A stretch of 64,000 nt of DNA, from positions 2,109,475 to 2,173,474 of the forward strand of contig NZ_AP027741.1 of the NCBI RefSeq assembly GCF_030296755.1, written 5' to 3'. A model generated the notes under the pieces. It was not told the origin of the DNA. It was given only the letters and a program-made list of their open reading frames with translations, and searched no databases. The DNA is from Methylophaga marina (GTDB taxonomy: Bacteria; Pseudomonadota; Gammaproteobacteria; Nitrosococcales; Methylophagaceae). The position numbers were made by a program, and so were the translations under genes. Below, in pieces: positions 18,961 through 27,889 of the stretch (positions within the stretch are counted from its first letter, which is position 1; each line of letters begins with the position of its first letter).

Positions 18961-19973
18961 ATGCCTGAGAATGTAGCAGAAACCCAAGCAACAATCCGCA
19001 ACGACTGGAGCCAGCAAGAGGTTGAAGCCTTATTTGCTATGCCCTTTAACGACCTGATGTTTAAAGCACAAACCGTTCATCGTGCTAACTTTGATGCCAA
19101 TGCGGTGCAGATTAGTACCTTATTAAGTATCAAAACTGGTGGTTGTGCCGAAGACTGTGGTTATTGCCCACAAAGTGCACACCATGAATCAGCCGTCAAA
19201 GCAGAACCTTTGATGCCGCTTGATGAAGTCATGAAATCAGCCAATGAAGCGAAAGAGGCGGGTGCTAATCGTTTTTGTATGGGCGCTGCATGGCGTAGCC
19301 TGAAAGACCGTGATCTGGAACGCGTTGCAGAAATGGTCGAAGGTGTGAAAAGTTTAGGTCTGGAAACTTGCGTCACACTGGGCATGCTGGAAGAGCATCA
19401 AGCCAAGCGCTTAAAAGATGCGGGTCTGGATTACTACAATCACAACCTGGATACCTCACCTGAATTTTACGGTGAAATTATTACTACCCGCACCTATGAA
19501 GACCGTCTGAATACCTTAAGCCATGTCCGTGATGCCGGTATTAATGTATGCAGCGGCGGTATTGTGGGCATGGGCGAAGGTCGCAATGACCGTGCTGGTT
19601 TATTAATCAGCCTGGCAAATCTGCCAACACAACCACAAAGCGTGCCGATCAATTTATTAGTTCAAGTTGAAGGTACACCATTAGATGGTGTGGATAATCT
19701 GGATCCTATCGAGTTTGTTCGTACCATTGCTGTTGCCCGTATCATGATGCCGAAATCATTTGTGCGTTTATCAGCCGGTCGTGAGCATATGACTGATGAG
19801 TTACAAGCCATGTGTTTCTGGCTGGCGCTAACTCAATTTTCTATGGTGAAAAACTATTAACCACTGACAACCCAGATACCAATCATGATCAGCAATTGTT
19901 CAAACGTTTAGGTATCACACCTTGGGTTGGTGAAGAAAAAACAGAAGAACGCAGCTGTTCTTCAGCAGCCTAA
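18961..19973 (+). CDS. bioB: biotin synthase (single-base frameshift near 3' end)
   Basis: Radical SAM enzyme inserting sulfur into dethiobiotin. The [4Fe-4S] motif CAEDCGYC and the [2Fe-2S]/SAM region are clear ([15 protein letters not shown]). As read, the frame goes wrong at about 19817 (ATGTGTTTC then TGG) and stops at 19860. Restoring one base gives [19 protein letters not shown] and a normal tail ending at 19971-19973, about 337 residues. The base deletion is probably a sequence error, as biotin genes bioFHCD follow intact or similarly nicked. Start at 18961. Confidence 0.92.
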
Positions 19974-19988
19974 CGTCTCCAGTTTCGA

Positions 19989-21164
19989 GTGGCCAAACTC
20001 CCTTGGCATAATGAACTGACCGCCGCTTTAGCTGAACGCAAAGCGGCGGGTCGTTATCGACAAAATCGTCTCAGAGTCGGTGAGCAGGGTGTGCATATTC
20101 ACCTTGCAGATAAAACCGTATTGTCTTTTTGCAGTAATGATTATCTCGGTCTTGCTGCCCATCCTGATATCAAACAAGCTTTCAAAGAGGCGGTAGACAA
20201 AGAGGGTGTCGGCAGTGGTGCTGCCCATTTGTTGACCGGTCATAGTTATTATCATCAGGCGTTGGAAGAAAAACTGGCCGACTTCACGGGGCAACAACGT
20301 GTGTTGTTGTTTTCGACGGGCTATATGGCCAATCTGGGTGTGATCGATGGTTTACTGAGCCGTGGTGATGCGGTAATTCAGGATAAATGGAATCATGCTT
20401 CGTTATTAGACGGTGGTCGTCTCACCGACGCCGAACAGTTACGTTACCCTCACGCGGATATGAGTCTATTACACAAACGACTCCATAATGCCGCCACAGC
20501 AAAACACCGACTTATCGTCAGTGATGGCGTATTCAGTATGGATGGTGATATCGCGCCATTACCCGAGATTATGGCTTTGTCCGAGCAACATCGCGCAGCC
20601 GTTCTTATCGATGATGCGCATGGTTTTGGTGTCATTGGTGAAGGTGGTCGTGGCACGGTATCGCATTATCAAATCACAGCCGATAAGGCGCCGATTGTAG
20701 TGGGGACCTTAGGTAAAGCTATTGGTACAGGCGGTGCTTTTGTCGCTGCTGATGAACTGGTCATTGAAACCTTAATTCAACAAGCGCGTAGTTATGTCTA
20801 TACCACGGCACAGCCGCCGGCGATTGCCGCGGCAACACTTGCAAGTCTGGAGCTGGTGGAAACTGAACAATGGCGACGTGACAAACTTCAGCAATTAATT
20901 CAGCAATTCAGACAAGGTGCTGAACAACTCGGTCTGGAACTGATGTGTTCGGAAACGCCAATACAACCAGTTATTATCGGTGAAGATAAAAAGGCACTGG
21001 AGATAGGGGCGAAATTAGAAGAACAAGGCATTCTGGTTGGGGTTATCCGCCCACCAACGGTGCCAAAAAATACTGCCAGATTGAGAATTACCTTTTCTGC
21101 TGCCCATACAGAACAGGATGTAGACAGACTGCTTGTCGCTTTGGAGCAAGCGTATGCACATTAA
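19989..21164 (+). CDS. bioF: 8-amino-7-oxononanoate synthase
   Basis: PLP enzyme of the alpha-oxoamine synthase family, condensing pimeloyl-ACP with alanine. The N-terminal block FCSNDYLGLAAHP, the PLP histidine/aspartate region (IDDAHGFGVIGEGGRG) and the Schiff-base lysine motif TLGKAIGTGG are present. It is 391 residues with GTG start at 19989, 15 bp after the corrected bioB stop. Its 3' end overlaps bioH by 11 bp. Confidence 0.96.
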   Translation: MAKLPWHNELTAALAERKAAGRYRQNRLRVGEQGVHIHLADKTVLSFCSNDYLGLAAHPDIKQAFKEAVDKEGVGSGAAHLLTGHSYYHQALEEKLADFTGQQRVLLFSTGYMANLGVIDGLLSRGDAVIQDKWNHASLLDGGRLTDAEQLRYPHADMSLLHKRLHNAATAKHRLIVSDGVFSMDGDIAPLPEIMALSEQHRAAVLIDDAHGFGVIGEGGRGTVSHYQITADKAPIVVGTLGKAIGTGGAFVAADELVIETLIQQARSYVYTTAQPPAIAAATLASLELVETEQWRRDKLQQLIQQFRQGAEQLGLELMCSETPIQPVIIGEDKKALEIGAKLEEQGILVGVIRPPTVPKNTARLRITFSAAHTEQDVDRLLVALEQAYAH

Positions 21165-21915
21165 AAGCATAGGTCAGGGACCCGACTTAGTATTGGTTCA
21201 CGGCTGGAGTATGCATAGCGGTGTTTGGTCACCTTTGCTTGAATTACTCTCCGAGCACTTTCGCTGTCATCTGGTCGATTTACCCGGACATGGTCAAAGT
21301 GAATGGCATGAAGGGGATTTTGAGTTAAAGCGGCTTTTAGACAATTTGTCGTTGGCTCTCCCTCAAGAAGCTATCTGGTTAGGGTGGTCCTTAGGTGGCA
21401 TGGTCGCTTTGGCTATGACGCATAATTACCCTGAGAAAGTCAAAAAACTGATTTTACTGGCAAGTAATCCATGTTTTGTGCAAACAGACGACTGGCCTTG
21501 TGCGATGGCTGCTGAGGTGTTTAATAACTTTTCAGCGAGTTTAGCTGAGGATCAACAGCTGACCTTGCAGCGGTTTATTATGTTGCAAGCAAAAGGCGCG
21601 AATCAGCCCCGACAAGTGATAAAGCAATTAAGCGAACAACTGGCTCAACAGCATGAACCCGAACCAGAGGCATTAAAGGCAGGCTTAAAGTGTCTGGCTG
21701 AATGGGATTTACGAGATACGCTTGCCAGCGTAAATTGCCCCACACAAATGATCTTGGCAGAGAATGATCACCTTATTCCCGTGTCATTAGCGGAATATGT
21801 ACAGAAGTTGCAGCCAAAACTGCGTATTGATGTCATGCCGGGATTAGGCCACGCGCCGTTTATTTCGCAGCCTCAGCAATGCCAATTAGTGATAGAACAA
21901 TTTATCCATGAGTGA
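21154..21915 (+). CDS. bioH: pimeloyl-ACP methyl ester carboxylesterase
   Basis: Alpha/beta hydrolase that removes the methyl ester from pimeloyl-ACP, ending the fatty-acid-like phase of biotin synthesis. Nucleophile elbow GWSLGG, acid in LAENDHLIP, and histidine in GLGHAPF form the triad. I chose ATG 21154 (MHIKSIGQGPDLVLVHGW), 253 residues. Upstream in-frame codons would lie further inside bioF. It overlaps bioC by 8 bp. Confidence 0.94.
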   Translation: MHIKSIGQGPDLVLVHGWSMHSGVWSPLLELLSEHFRCHLVDLPGHGQSEWHEGDFELKRLLDNLSLALPQEAIWLGWSLGGMVALAMTHNYPEKVKKLILLASNPCFVQTDDWPCAMAAEVFNNFSASLAEDQQLTLQRFIMLQAKGANQPRQVIKQLSEQLAQQHEPEPEALKAGLKCLAEWDLRDTLASVNCPTQMILAENDHLIPVSLAEYVQKLQPKLRIDVMPGLGHAPFISQPQQCQLVIEQFIHE

Positions 21916-22801
21916 ATATCGTCCCGATAAAAAAAGTGTGGCTCAGTCATTTTCTGCCGCCGCCGAGCATTACGATGATGTGGCTGTGTTGCAAAGACAA
22001 ACAGCCGATGAATTATTAGAGCGCTTGTCGTACATCACTATCGAACCACAAACGATAGTAGATCTTGGGGCAGGGACGGGACGCAATTTATCGTTATTGC
22101 AAAAGCGTTATCCTCATGCCCAATTAGTTGCTGTCGATATCTCACCACAAATGTTAAAGCAGGCTGACAAGCGTTATCGGCATGATCAAGGCATTAAACG
22201 CTGGTTACCAAAACACAAACGTTTACAGGTATTAGCGGGTGATGCCGAAGCTATCCCGTTAGCTGATAACTGCGTCGACCTTATTTATGCCAACTTGTCG
22301 TTGCAATGGTGTGATCCTAAACGTTGTTTCAGTGAAATATTTAGGGTGCTCAAACCTCAGGGGCTATTGATGTTTACCAGTTTGGGGCCGGACACCTTGA
22401 CGGAACTACGTCAGGCTTGGGCTGAAGTCGATACCTACCCACATGTTAATTTATTCTATGACATGCATGATGTGGGTGATGCCATGACAGCCAGCGGCTT
22501 GGCGGACTGTGTGCTGGATATGGAGCCTTACACGTTGAGCTACAACGATGCGATGAGTGTGATGCGCGACCTGAAAATCCTTGGTGCACGTAATGTGAAT
22601 GAAGGCCGCCGTCGTGGCCTGACAGGCAAACAATTGATGCAAAAAGTGGTTTCCGCCTATGAAACATTTCGCCAAGCTGACGGTTTACCTGCCAGCTATG
22701 AAGTCATTTTTGGCCATGCGTGGAAATTAGCTCAATCAGGCCAATGCCGAACGGATGACGATAGTGTTTATATCCCGATCAGTGAGATCAAACGATTATG
22801 A
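21908..22801 (+). CDS. bioC: malonyl-ACP O-methyltransferase
   Basis: SAM-dependent methyltransferase that starts the biotin pathway by masking malonyl-ACP as its methyl ester. Motif I is VDLGAGTGRN; the post-I acidic (VAVDISPQML) and motif II (ANLSLQWC) regions are typical. At 297 residues it has the usual size. The stop overlaps the bioD start by 4 bp (ATGA). Confidence 0.94.
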   Translation: MSEYRPDKKSVAQSFSAAAEHYDDVAVLQRQTADELLERLSYITIEPQTIVDLGAGTGRNLSLLQKRYPHAQLVAVDISPQMLKQADKRYRHDQGIKRWLPKHKRLQVLAGDAEAIPLADNCVDLIYANLSLQWCDPKRCFSEIFRVLKPQGLLMFTSLGPDTLTELRQAWAEVDTYPHVNLFYDMHDVGDAMTASGLADCVLDMEPYTLSYNDAMSVMRDLKILGARNVNEGRRRGLTGKQLMQKVVSAYETFRQADGLPASYEVIFGHAWKLAQSGQCRTDDDSVYIPISEIKRL

Positions 22802-23462
22802 CCAGCACACATTTTTTTATAACAGGTACAGATACTGAAGTAGGCAAGACCTTCATCAGTGTGGGCTTGGTATCTCTACTGCAACAACAAGGCTATAAAA
22901 CAGTTGGCATGAAGCCGATTGCCAGCGGTTGTGAATGGTTAGATGGGCAGTGGAAAAATGAGGATGCACTCGCTCTAATCAAACAAAGTCAGACAGATTT
23001 AGATTATTCACTGATTAATCCCTATGCCTTTGAACCAGCTATTGCGCCCCATATTGCAGCTGAGCGAGAAGGAGTAACACTCTCTCTTGCCAACATTAAA
23101 AGCAACTATGATTTGATCGCGGAACAAGCAGACGCAGTCATTGTGGAGGGGGCGGGGGCTGGTATGTACCACTAAACGCAGAAAGCACCATGGCCGATCT
23201 TGCTGTTAAACTTCAATTGCCTGTGATTTTGGTGGTGGCAATTAAACTCGGTTGTATTAATCATGCCTTATTAACCGTGGCAGCCATTGAACAACATGGT
23301 CTCAAACTGGCTGGCTGGGTGGCGAATCATGTGGCTGAACAATCAGAATCAACGGAAATGATAGAGACCTTAACGAGCCGAATTGATGCCCCCTGCTTGG
23401 GAGTGGTCCCTCATCTTAACGACCATCAGTCGGCAGCCAGTTTCCTGCGACTACCTGAATAA
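22798..23462 (+). CDS. bioD: dethiobiotin synthetase (single-base frameshift)
   Basis: ATP-dependent carboxylation of diaminopelargonate to dethiobiotin. P-loop GTDTEVGKTF at the N-terminus. The frame fails in a G-run at 23154-23158: VEGAG is followed by nonsense and a stop at 23175. Restoring one G gives VEGAGGWYVPLNAESTMADLAVKL and an open frame to 23462, 222 residues, with normal motifs. The deletion is in a homopolymer, so it is probably a sequence error. No bioA is present in the window; it may be elsewhere. Confidence 0.92.
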
Positions 23463-23511
23463 AATCATTAAATTACTTTATAAAACCGCCTTCCCAAAAT
23501 AAGTAATGTCA

Positions 23512-23663
23512 GGCACTATTTTTCATTACTAGTTCAAAAAATTGGCCTCATAATTCAAAAGCAATAAATAAAAATTGATTAATAATCAATTTATCATATT
23601 TTTTAAAATGAATTATAAAGCCGCCTGTTTAATATTTATTATGAGGCCAGCGGCCTCATAAAA
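23512..23663. repeat. palindromic AT-rich repeat, copy 1, at the head of a cassette-like region
   Basis: GGCCTCATAAT (23544-23554) and ATTATGAGGCC (23638-23648) form a perfect 11-bp inverted repeat around 83 bp. An inner hairpin AAATTGATT / AATCAATTT (23572-23592) is nested within it, and a third copy GGCCTCATAA (23652-23661) sits 3 bp beyond, giving a tight hairpin TTATGAGGCC-AGC-GGCCTCATAA. A diverged second copy is at 45563-45713, in the same orientation. Each copy is directly upstream of a cassette-like cluster. It could be an attI-like or attC-like remnant, a promoter-bearing leader, or an unrelated REP-like element. Confidence 0.6.
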
Positions 23664-23690
23664 TAGACTTTTAAATGCCTAGAGGTATCT

Positions 23691-24006
23691 ATGTCAGAGA
23701 TAGCCAAAACTACTGGGCCGCCGTTATGCGGTCATTTTCAGTAGCCATCTCTCCGAGAGCGACAATGGTTACGGGGAAATGGCAGACAGGATGGTTAAGT
23801 TAGCAGCTATACAACCTGGCTTCTTGGGTATGGAGTCCATCCGAGAGGATTTGGGTATCACCGTATCCTATTGGAAAACCTTGGAGTCCATTACCAATTG
23901 GAAAAAGAACGTAGAGCATCGAGAAGCTCAGCGACTTGGCCACCAAAATTGGTACTCTACGTTTCGAGTTCGTATTGCGAGGGTGGAGCGTGAGTACGGC
24001 ATTTAA
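23691..24006 (+). CDS. antibiotic biosynthesis monooxygenase (ABM) domain protein, frameshifted
   Basis: Small one-domain ABM/Dabb-fold protein of about 105 residues. Two overlapping frames join to a clear family sequence: MSEIAKTTGPP from ATG 23691, then YAVIFSSHLSESDNGYGEMADRM, ending in the conserved stretch with WKTLESITNWKKNVEHREAQ and RIARVEREYG. The frame changes near 23722 (one extra base, or two missing). If only the second frame is used, translation would begin at 23779 and lose the first strand of the fold. It is the first gene of the cassette-like array; its stop codon lies in an attC-like R'' box. Confidence 0.75.
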
Positions 24007-24080
24007 CCAGTCAATTAAGTACGTTCCCGGCCTGGCGGCTGCTCACCGGAGGCCCTAGTCGGACGCCGCTTATCATTAGC
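24001..24080 (+). repeat. attC-like site after the ABM gene
   Basis: Begins with ATTTAAC, a perfect match to the R'' consensus RYYYAAC, overlapping the stop codon. The GC-rich middle can self-pair (CCGGCCT, GGAGGCC) and the other end has GCTTATC, a degenerate R' box. Imperfect palindrome of about 75 bp, in cassette orientation. Confidence 0.55.
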
Positions 24081-24106
24081 TTTGAAAACCAAAATGGAGT
24101 TTGTTA

Positions 24107-24712
24107 ATGGAGAAAGAAATAGTTGGAGCCGCAGCAACGATAATAGCTGCTTTAGTGACGCTGCTTGGTGCAATTTATACCCACAGAAAAACGGCGGAAA
24201 ATGCCAAAGTTTCTGAGTCGTCCAGGGATGAGCTTGTTAGAATCTCAAGAGAGTCTGAGGAAAGACATAGTAGGAGCTTGTCATTGCTTAATTCCCGGTT
24301 GGAACAGGCCGTTCATAAGGCGAATAGTATATACTCGAGAAAGTTAGAAATACTCAGTGGTGCGTTTAATATTCTTGGAGAAATAAGTTTTTTAGTTGAG
24401 AGCTATTTGACTCCATACATTGAGCACTCTGGCTCCGGGCGAGCAGAAAAAATGGAACAGGCATGTGCCAAGTTTGAAGACCTCAGAAAATATCATATGG
24501 CGAATTCGATATTCTTTGACTCTGAGGATGTTCTTGGTGAGTCAATGGGAAAAATTATGGAAGAGCTAAACCGGATCAACAACCTAAATACCAGTAGCGG
24601 GACGAACCAAAACTACTGGCTTGAGCAAGTTGATGCCTTCCAAACTGTAATCAAGCCAGCAGTCGAATCAGTCAAAGAACAGTTCCAACGAACCCTTGAG
24701 CTATCAGATTGA
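24107..24712 (+). CDS. membrane-anchored coiled-coil protein, unknown function
   Basis: No family recognised. An N-terminal hydrophobic segment (VGAAATIIAALVTLLGAIYTH, split here as residues 5-25) is followed by a long charged helix with a heptad-like pattern (residues about 30-80) and a helical C-terminal half. Together this suggests a membrane-anchored cytoplasmic coiled-coil protein. ATG at 24107 is chosen because GGAG lies 7 bp upstream; a TTG at 24101 is in frame. It sits between two attC-like sites, so it is probably a single-gene cassette, upstream of an NTPase cassette. Confidence 0.75.
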   Translation: MEKEIVGAAATIIAALVTLLGAIYTHRKTAENAKVSESSRDELVRISRESEERHSRSLSLLNSRLEQAVHKANSIYSRKLEILSGAFNILGEISFLVESYLTPYIEHSGSGRAEKMEQACAKFEDLRKYHMANSIFFDSEDVLGESMGKIMEELNRINNLNTSSGTNQNYWLEQVDAFQTVIKPAVESVKEQFQRTLELSD

Positions 24713-24713
24713 T

Positions 24714-24772
24714 TTTTAACAAGTGGCTGTTGTCGGACGCTCATACGCTGGCGCTCCACTGGGCCGCTAAGC
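24714..24772 (+). repeat. attC-like site after the coiled-coil gene
   Basis: TTTTAAC (24714-24720) begins 1 bp after the stop and GCTAAGC (24766-24772) closes the element, each one base off the R''/R' consensus. The middle, with TCGGACGC and GGCGCTCC, is GC-rich and self-complementary, unlike the AT-rich flanks. Confidence 0.65.
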
Positions 24773-24828
24773 CAAAATGTAATGCCTAATCAAATTTCCA
24801 GCGAACCAATTAGATTTGGAACTTAAAA

Positions 24829-26535
24829 ATGACGGAAAAAGCCTATCTCTCCATCAAGAACGTTAAAGATTGTCTTATAAGATTTTTAGAGTCTGATCAA
24901 GCTTCGGTTGTTGCGATACGCGGCGCATGGGGTGTAGGGAAAACGCATTTTTGGAATGAACTAGTTACCGAAGTTGCAAATAGTAGGATTCACTCAAGTA
25001 TAAAATCATACTCTTATATTTCGCTTTTTGGAGTAGATTCACTAGAAGGCTTTAAATACTCAATATTTGAAAATACAGTTCCAAAAAACATGATAGGGAA
25101 ACCAATTACTCTTGAATCTTTTTCAGAAAATGTTGCAACGGTTTCACAGATTCTCGGGAAGAAGGCGCTGAAGTCCATTTTTAGTACCAAACCATTAAGC
25201 GGGTTTTCAAGAGCAGTCGATTCGGCCTCCTTTTTGTCTGTAAGAAACTCATTAATTTGCGTGGATGATTTGGAGCGAAAAGGTGAGAAGTTATCAGCGA
25301 AAGACTCACTTGGCCTGATCTCATACTTAAAAGAGAATCGTTTTTGCAAAATTGTTCTGCTACTAAATGATGGTGAAGATGGAATGGAGGACTATTTAAA
25401 GTACAGAGAGAAAGTTGTAGATATTGAGTTGAAATACTGTCCGAGTGTCAAAGATAATGTAAGCATTGCTTTTAATTCTGACGAAAATGTTTTCAGTATT
25501 GCGAGTGAATATGCTTGCAATCTTGGCTCATCAAACATTAGAACACTTTTTAAAACGAAACGTTATCTTCTAATTTTATCGCCGATATTAAATGATGTTG
25601 AAGTCGAGGTACAAAAAGAAATTGTGAGTTCAGTGGTGCTGTATTGTTTGTGTTTTTATCGAGCGGGTAATCCATCAATTCCACCATTAGATTATGTCGT
25701 TAATCTGGGGAATAAATTGTTCGGGCTAGGGAATAATAAAGAAATCACCGATCAAGAAAAGCCTTGGCATAGATTACTGCTGAATTTTGGCTATCGGTCT
25801 ACGAATCAACTTGATAAAACGCTTGCTCAGGGTATTGAAGCAGGCTTTTTTGACTTGGAAGAAGTGAATAGATTGGCGGTTGCTCGAAACGATGAAGTTC
25901 GTCAACAGAAGTCAGCACAGGAATTTCATGATGCCTGGGACCTTTATCATAATACGTTCGAGGATAATGAGGATCAGCTTGTTGAAGCTTTGCAGAATAG
26001 TTTGGTTAAGAATGCCCAAACAGTCAGTCCGACTAACTTAAATGGTACTGTTGTTCTCTTGAGGGATTTGGGTCATGAAGAGGCCGCAGACAAACTTATT
26101 CAGCAATACGTATTGGCACGTAAAGAACAGCCACAAATTTTCGATCTTAATAACTACGCTTTCGGAGGAGATGTTACTGACGAAAAAATCCGAGATATTT
26201 TCACATCAGAGCATGAAAAAATTGATAACCGTCCCTCACTTATTGATGTCCTAGAGCGATTGTCATCGACAAATGGATGGTCACCTATTGATGAAGAGGT
26301 TCTAGCTGAATCGGCTCCTGAAGATTACGTTAAAATATTCGATAGTGAAACAGGTGAACATCTTGATCGATACGTCAGGGTTGGACTGAAATTCAAGGAA
26401 TGGTCAAACGGTAATGATGTTAGAGAAAAAATCGGCTCTAATGTCGAAGAGGCCCTTAGAATCATTGGGCGACGGTCTCGTTTAAATCAGCGTAGGGCTA
26501 AGAAGTTCGGAGTTGTAGTAGAAAATGACGCATAA
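24829..26535 (+). CDS. KAP-like P-loop NTPase
   Basis: Large P-loop ATPase of 568 residues. Walker A is GAWGVGKTHF (G32-T39, K38) and Walker B is CVDDLER (V145-R150), the VDDLER form typical of KAP and related STAND-type NTPases, several of which act in phage defence. No transmembrane insert is evident in the P-loop half. The C-terminal 300 residues are helical and charged and I do not recognise them. It is flanked by attC-like sites on both sides and has lower GC than the surrounding housekeeping genes. A defence role is inference. Confidence 0.85.
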   Translation: MTEKAYLSIKNVKDCLIRFLESDQASVVAIRGAWGVGKTHFWNELVTEVANSRIHSSIKSYSYISLFGVDSLEGFKYSIFENTVPKNMIGKPITLESFSENVATVSQILGKKALKSIFSTKPLSGFSRAVDSASFLSVRNSLICVDDLERKGEKLSAKDSLGLISYLKENRFCKIVLLLNDGEDGMEDYLKYREKVVDIELKYCPSVKDNVSIAFNSDENVFSIASEYACNLGSSNIRTLFKTKRYLLILSPILNDVEVEVQKEIVSSVVLYCLCFYRAGNPSIPPLDYVVNLGNKLFGLGNNKEITDQEKPWHRLLLNFGYRSTNQLDKTLAQGIEAGFFDLEEVNRLAVARNDEVRQQKSAQEFHDAWDLYHNTFEDNEDQLVEALQNSLVKNAQTVSPTNLNGTVVLLRDLGHEEAADKLIQQYVLARKEQPQIFDLNNYAFGGDVTDEKIRDIFTSEHEKIDNRPSLIDVLERLSSTNGWSPIDEEVLAESAPEDYVKIFDSETGEHLDRYVRVGLKFKEWSNGNDVREKIGSNVEEALRIIGRRSRLNQRRAKKFGVVVENDA

Positions 26536-26604
26536 AAATTTGCAGCAGTTCACGCTTGTGGCGTCAGACGCTCGTTCCTCGCGCCGCTGTGCAAGGCGTT
26601 ATGA
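26530..26604 (+). repeat. attC-like site after the NTPase gene
   Basis: GCATAAA (26530-26536), overlapping the stop codon, and GTTATGA (26598-26604) pair as outer boxes. Inside, TTGCAGCAG and CGCTGTGCAA pair imperfectly around a GC-rich core with GGCGTCAGACGC. At 75 bp it is the clearest hairpin of the first cluster. Confidence 0.7.
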
Positions 26605-26652
26605 GAGTTAAGCCATTGAGACTGATTACCGAATAAGGTTTATGGAGAAGTT

Positions 26653-27642
26653 TTGAAAGAGTCTGAGTTGGTTGAACTATTGAATCCTCCCGAAGGTGCT
26701 AGTCGCCATTGGCTTCAACAGCGTGGCAGAACCTTCGAGCGTGTCCTAAATCGGATGTTGTTGATAGAAAAAATGGAGCCGCGCACCAGTATGCGGCCAT
26801 CTGGTGAAGAAATAGATGGTTCCTTTGCAATGGGCAATAGCTTCTATTTGCTTGAAGCTAAATGGCATGCGTCTCCTATTCCTGCTTCAGCTTTATATTC
26901 GTTCAAAGGAAAGGTTGATGGAAAACTCATCGGAACAATCGGAGTATTCTTTTCGATGTCTGATTATAGTAAGGATGCTGTGGACGCATTATTAAATGGA
27001 AAAGAGTTAAACCTAATCCTCTTTGGGCATAAAGATCTTCTGCTTGTAGATTCGGGGAAAATAACTCTACGTGAGGCAATGCGTATAAAGTTGCGCTATG
27101 CTGCTGATTATGGTCAGCCTTTCTATCCATTGGAAACATACCTTTCGGAAACGGAACAAGTTGATCAGTTCTCTGTTGATCAAGGCACAAGCCAGAAGTG
27201 GAGCATAATTGTTGAAGGTGAAGACGATGGCCGCACAATTAACGTCTTGCTAGAGCGCTTCGATGTTGCAAGAGATTACATTGTAATACCTGCTGGCGGT
27301 CATTTGGCTGTAGCGCAACTCGCAGAGTACCTTATTTCAAATAATTCAAAGAATGTGGCAGCAATAATTACTCCTCTATCTGATCCTGATGTTCAGAAAG
27401 ATCAGCTAAATAGACTTTCAAAGGTTGGTGCGCACACCATTGTTTTAAATCAGGATATTGAAAATTGGCTTAATAATTATGTCTCTGTGGAATATCACAA
27501 TGCGACTTTCGGGCTTACTAATCGCAATGGAAAGATGGCTCGCCGATATGCCAGAAATGCAGACATAAAAGAGCTTCTAAAGAATAATCCATCATTTTCC
27601 GATTTAATGGTAAAGCTTAACGCTAACCCAAAGGCTCAATAG
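26653..27642 (+). CDS. PD-(D/E)XK nuclease-TOPRIM fusion protein
   Basis: Two domains in 329 residues. The N-terminal half has the restriction-endonuclease-like pattern E53-I-D55 ... LLEAK (E68, K70), with a preceding conserved helix (RGRTFERVLNRML). The C-terminal half looks like a TOPRIM domain: IIVEGEDD (E188) followed by the acidic pair in SDPDVQ (D244, D246). Such arrangements suggest a Mg2+-dependent DNA cutter or nicking enzyme, and TOPRIM proteins of the OLD kind are known in phage defence. The start is TTG at 26653 with GGAGAAG 4 bp upstream; no in-frame ATG is near. It is the last gene before transposase debris. Confidence 0.8.
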   Translation: MKESELVELLNPPEGASRHWLQQRGRTFERVLNRMLLIEKMEPRTSMRPSGEEIDGSFAMGNSFYLLEAKWHASPIPASALYSFKGKVDGKLIGTIGVFFSMSDYSKDAVDALLNGKELNLILFGHKDLLLVDSGKITLREAMRIKLRYAADYGQPFYPLETYLSETEQVDQFSVDQGTSQKWSIIVEGEDDGRTINVLLERFDVARDYIVIPAGGHLAVAQLAEYLISNNSKNVAAIITPLSDPDVQKDQLNRLSKVGAHTIVLNQDIENWLNNYVSVEYHNATFGLTNRNGKMARRYARNADIKELLKNNPSFSDLMVKLNANPKAQ

Positions 27643-27665
27643 TTTTTAATAAATATTGCAAAGAT

Positions 27666-27803
27666 GCATAACACAAGACCAATGGGGTCAGACTCGATTG
27701 GTATGATTGATGTAGGGGGATTAAGTTATTTAGACTCAAATTCTTCTCATTATTCAAGGATTGAACAATGGCCCGCTTACCTAGATATTTGGCGTCAAGT
27801 TAG
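27666..27803 (+). mobile_element. half attC site and remnant of a REP-associated transposase insertion
   Basis: GCATAAC (27666-27672), 24 bp after the nuclease stop, looks like the R'' half of an attC site with no matching R'. From about 27685 the sequence GGGGTCAGACTC resembles the end seen beside REP-associated tyrosine transposases. ATG at 27768 opens MARLPRYLASS before a stop at 27801-27803; MARLPRxx is the usual start of such transposases. It is a tiny remnant, so the assignment is weak. Confidence 0.35.
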
Positions 27804-27889
27804 AATTTATCAAGAATAGCCTCATCACACTGCGGCCAATATTAAAAAGTAAGCTATTTTTACACTGACTCTAAATACTTAAAAACAGG

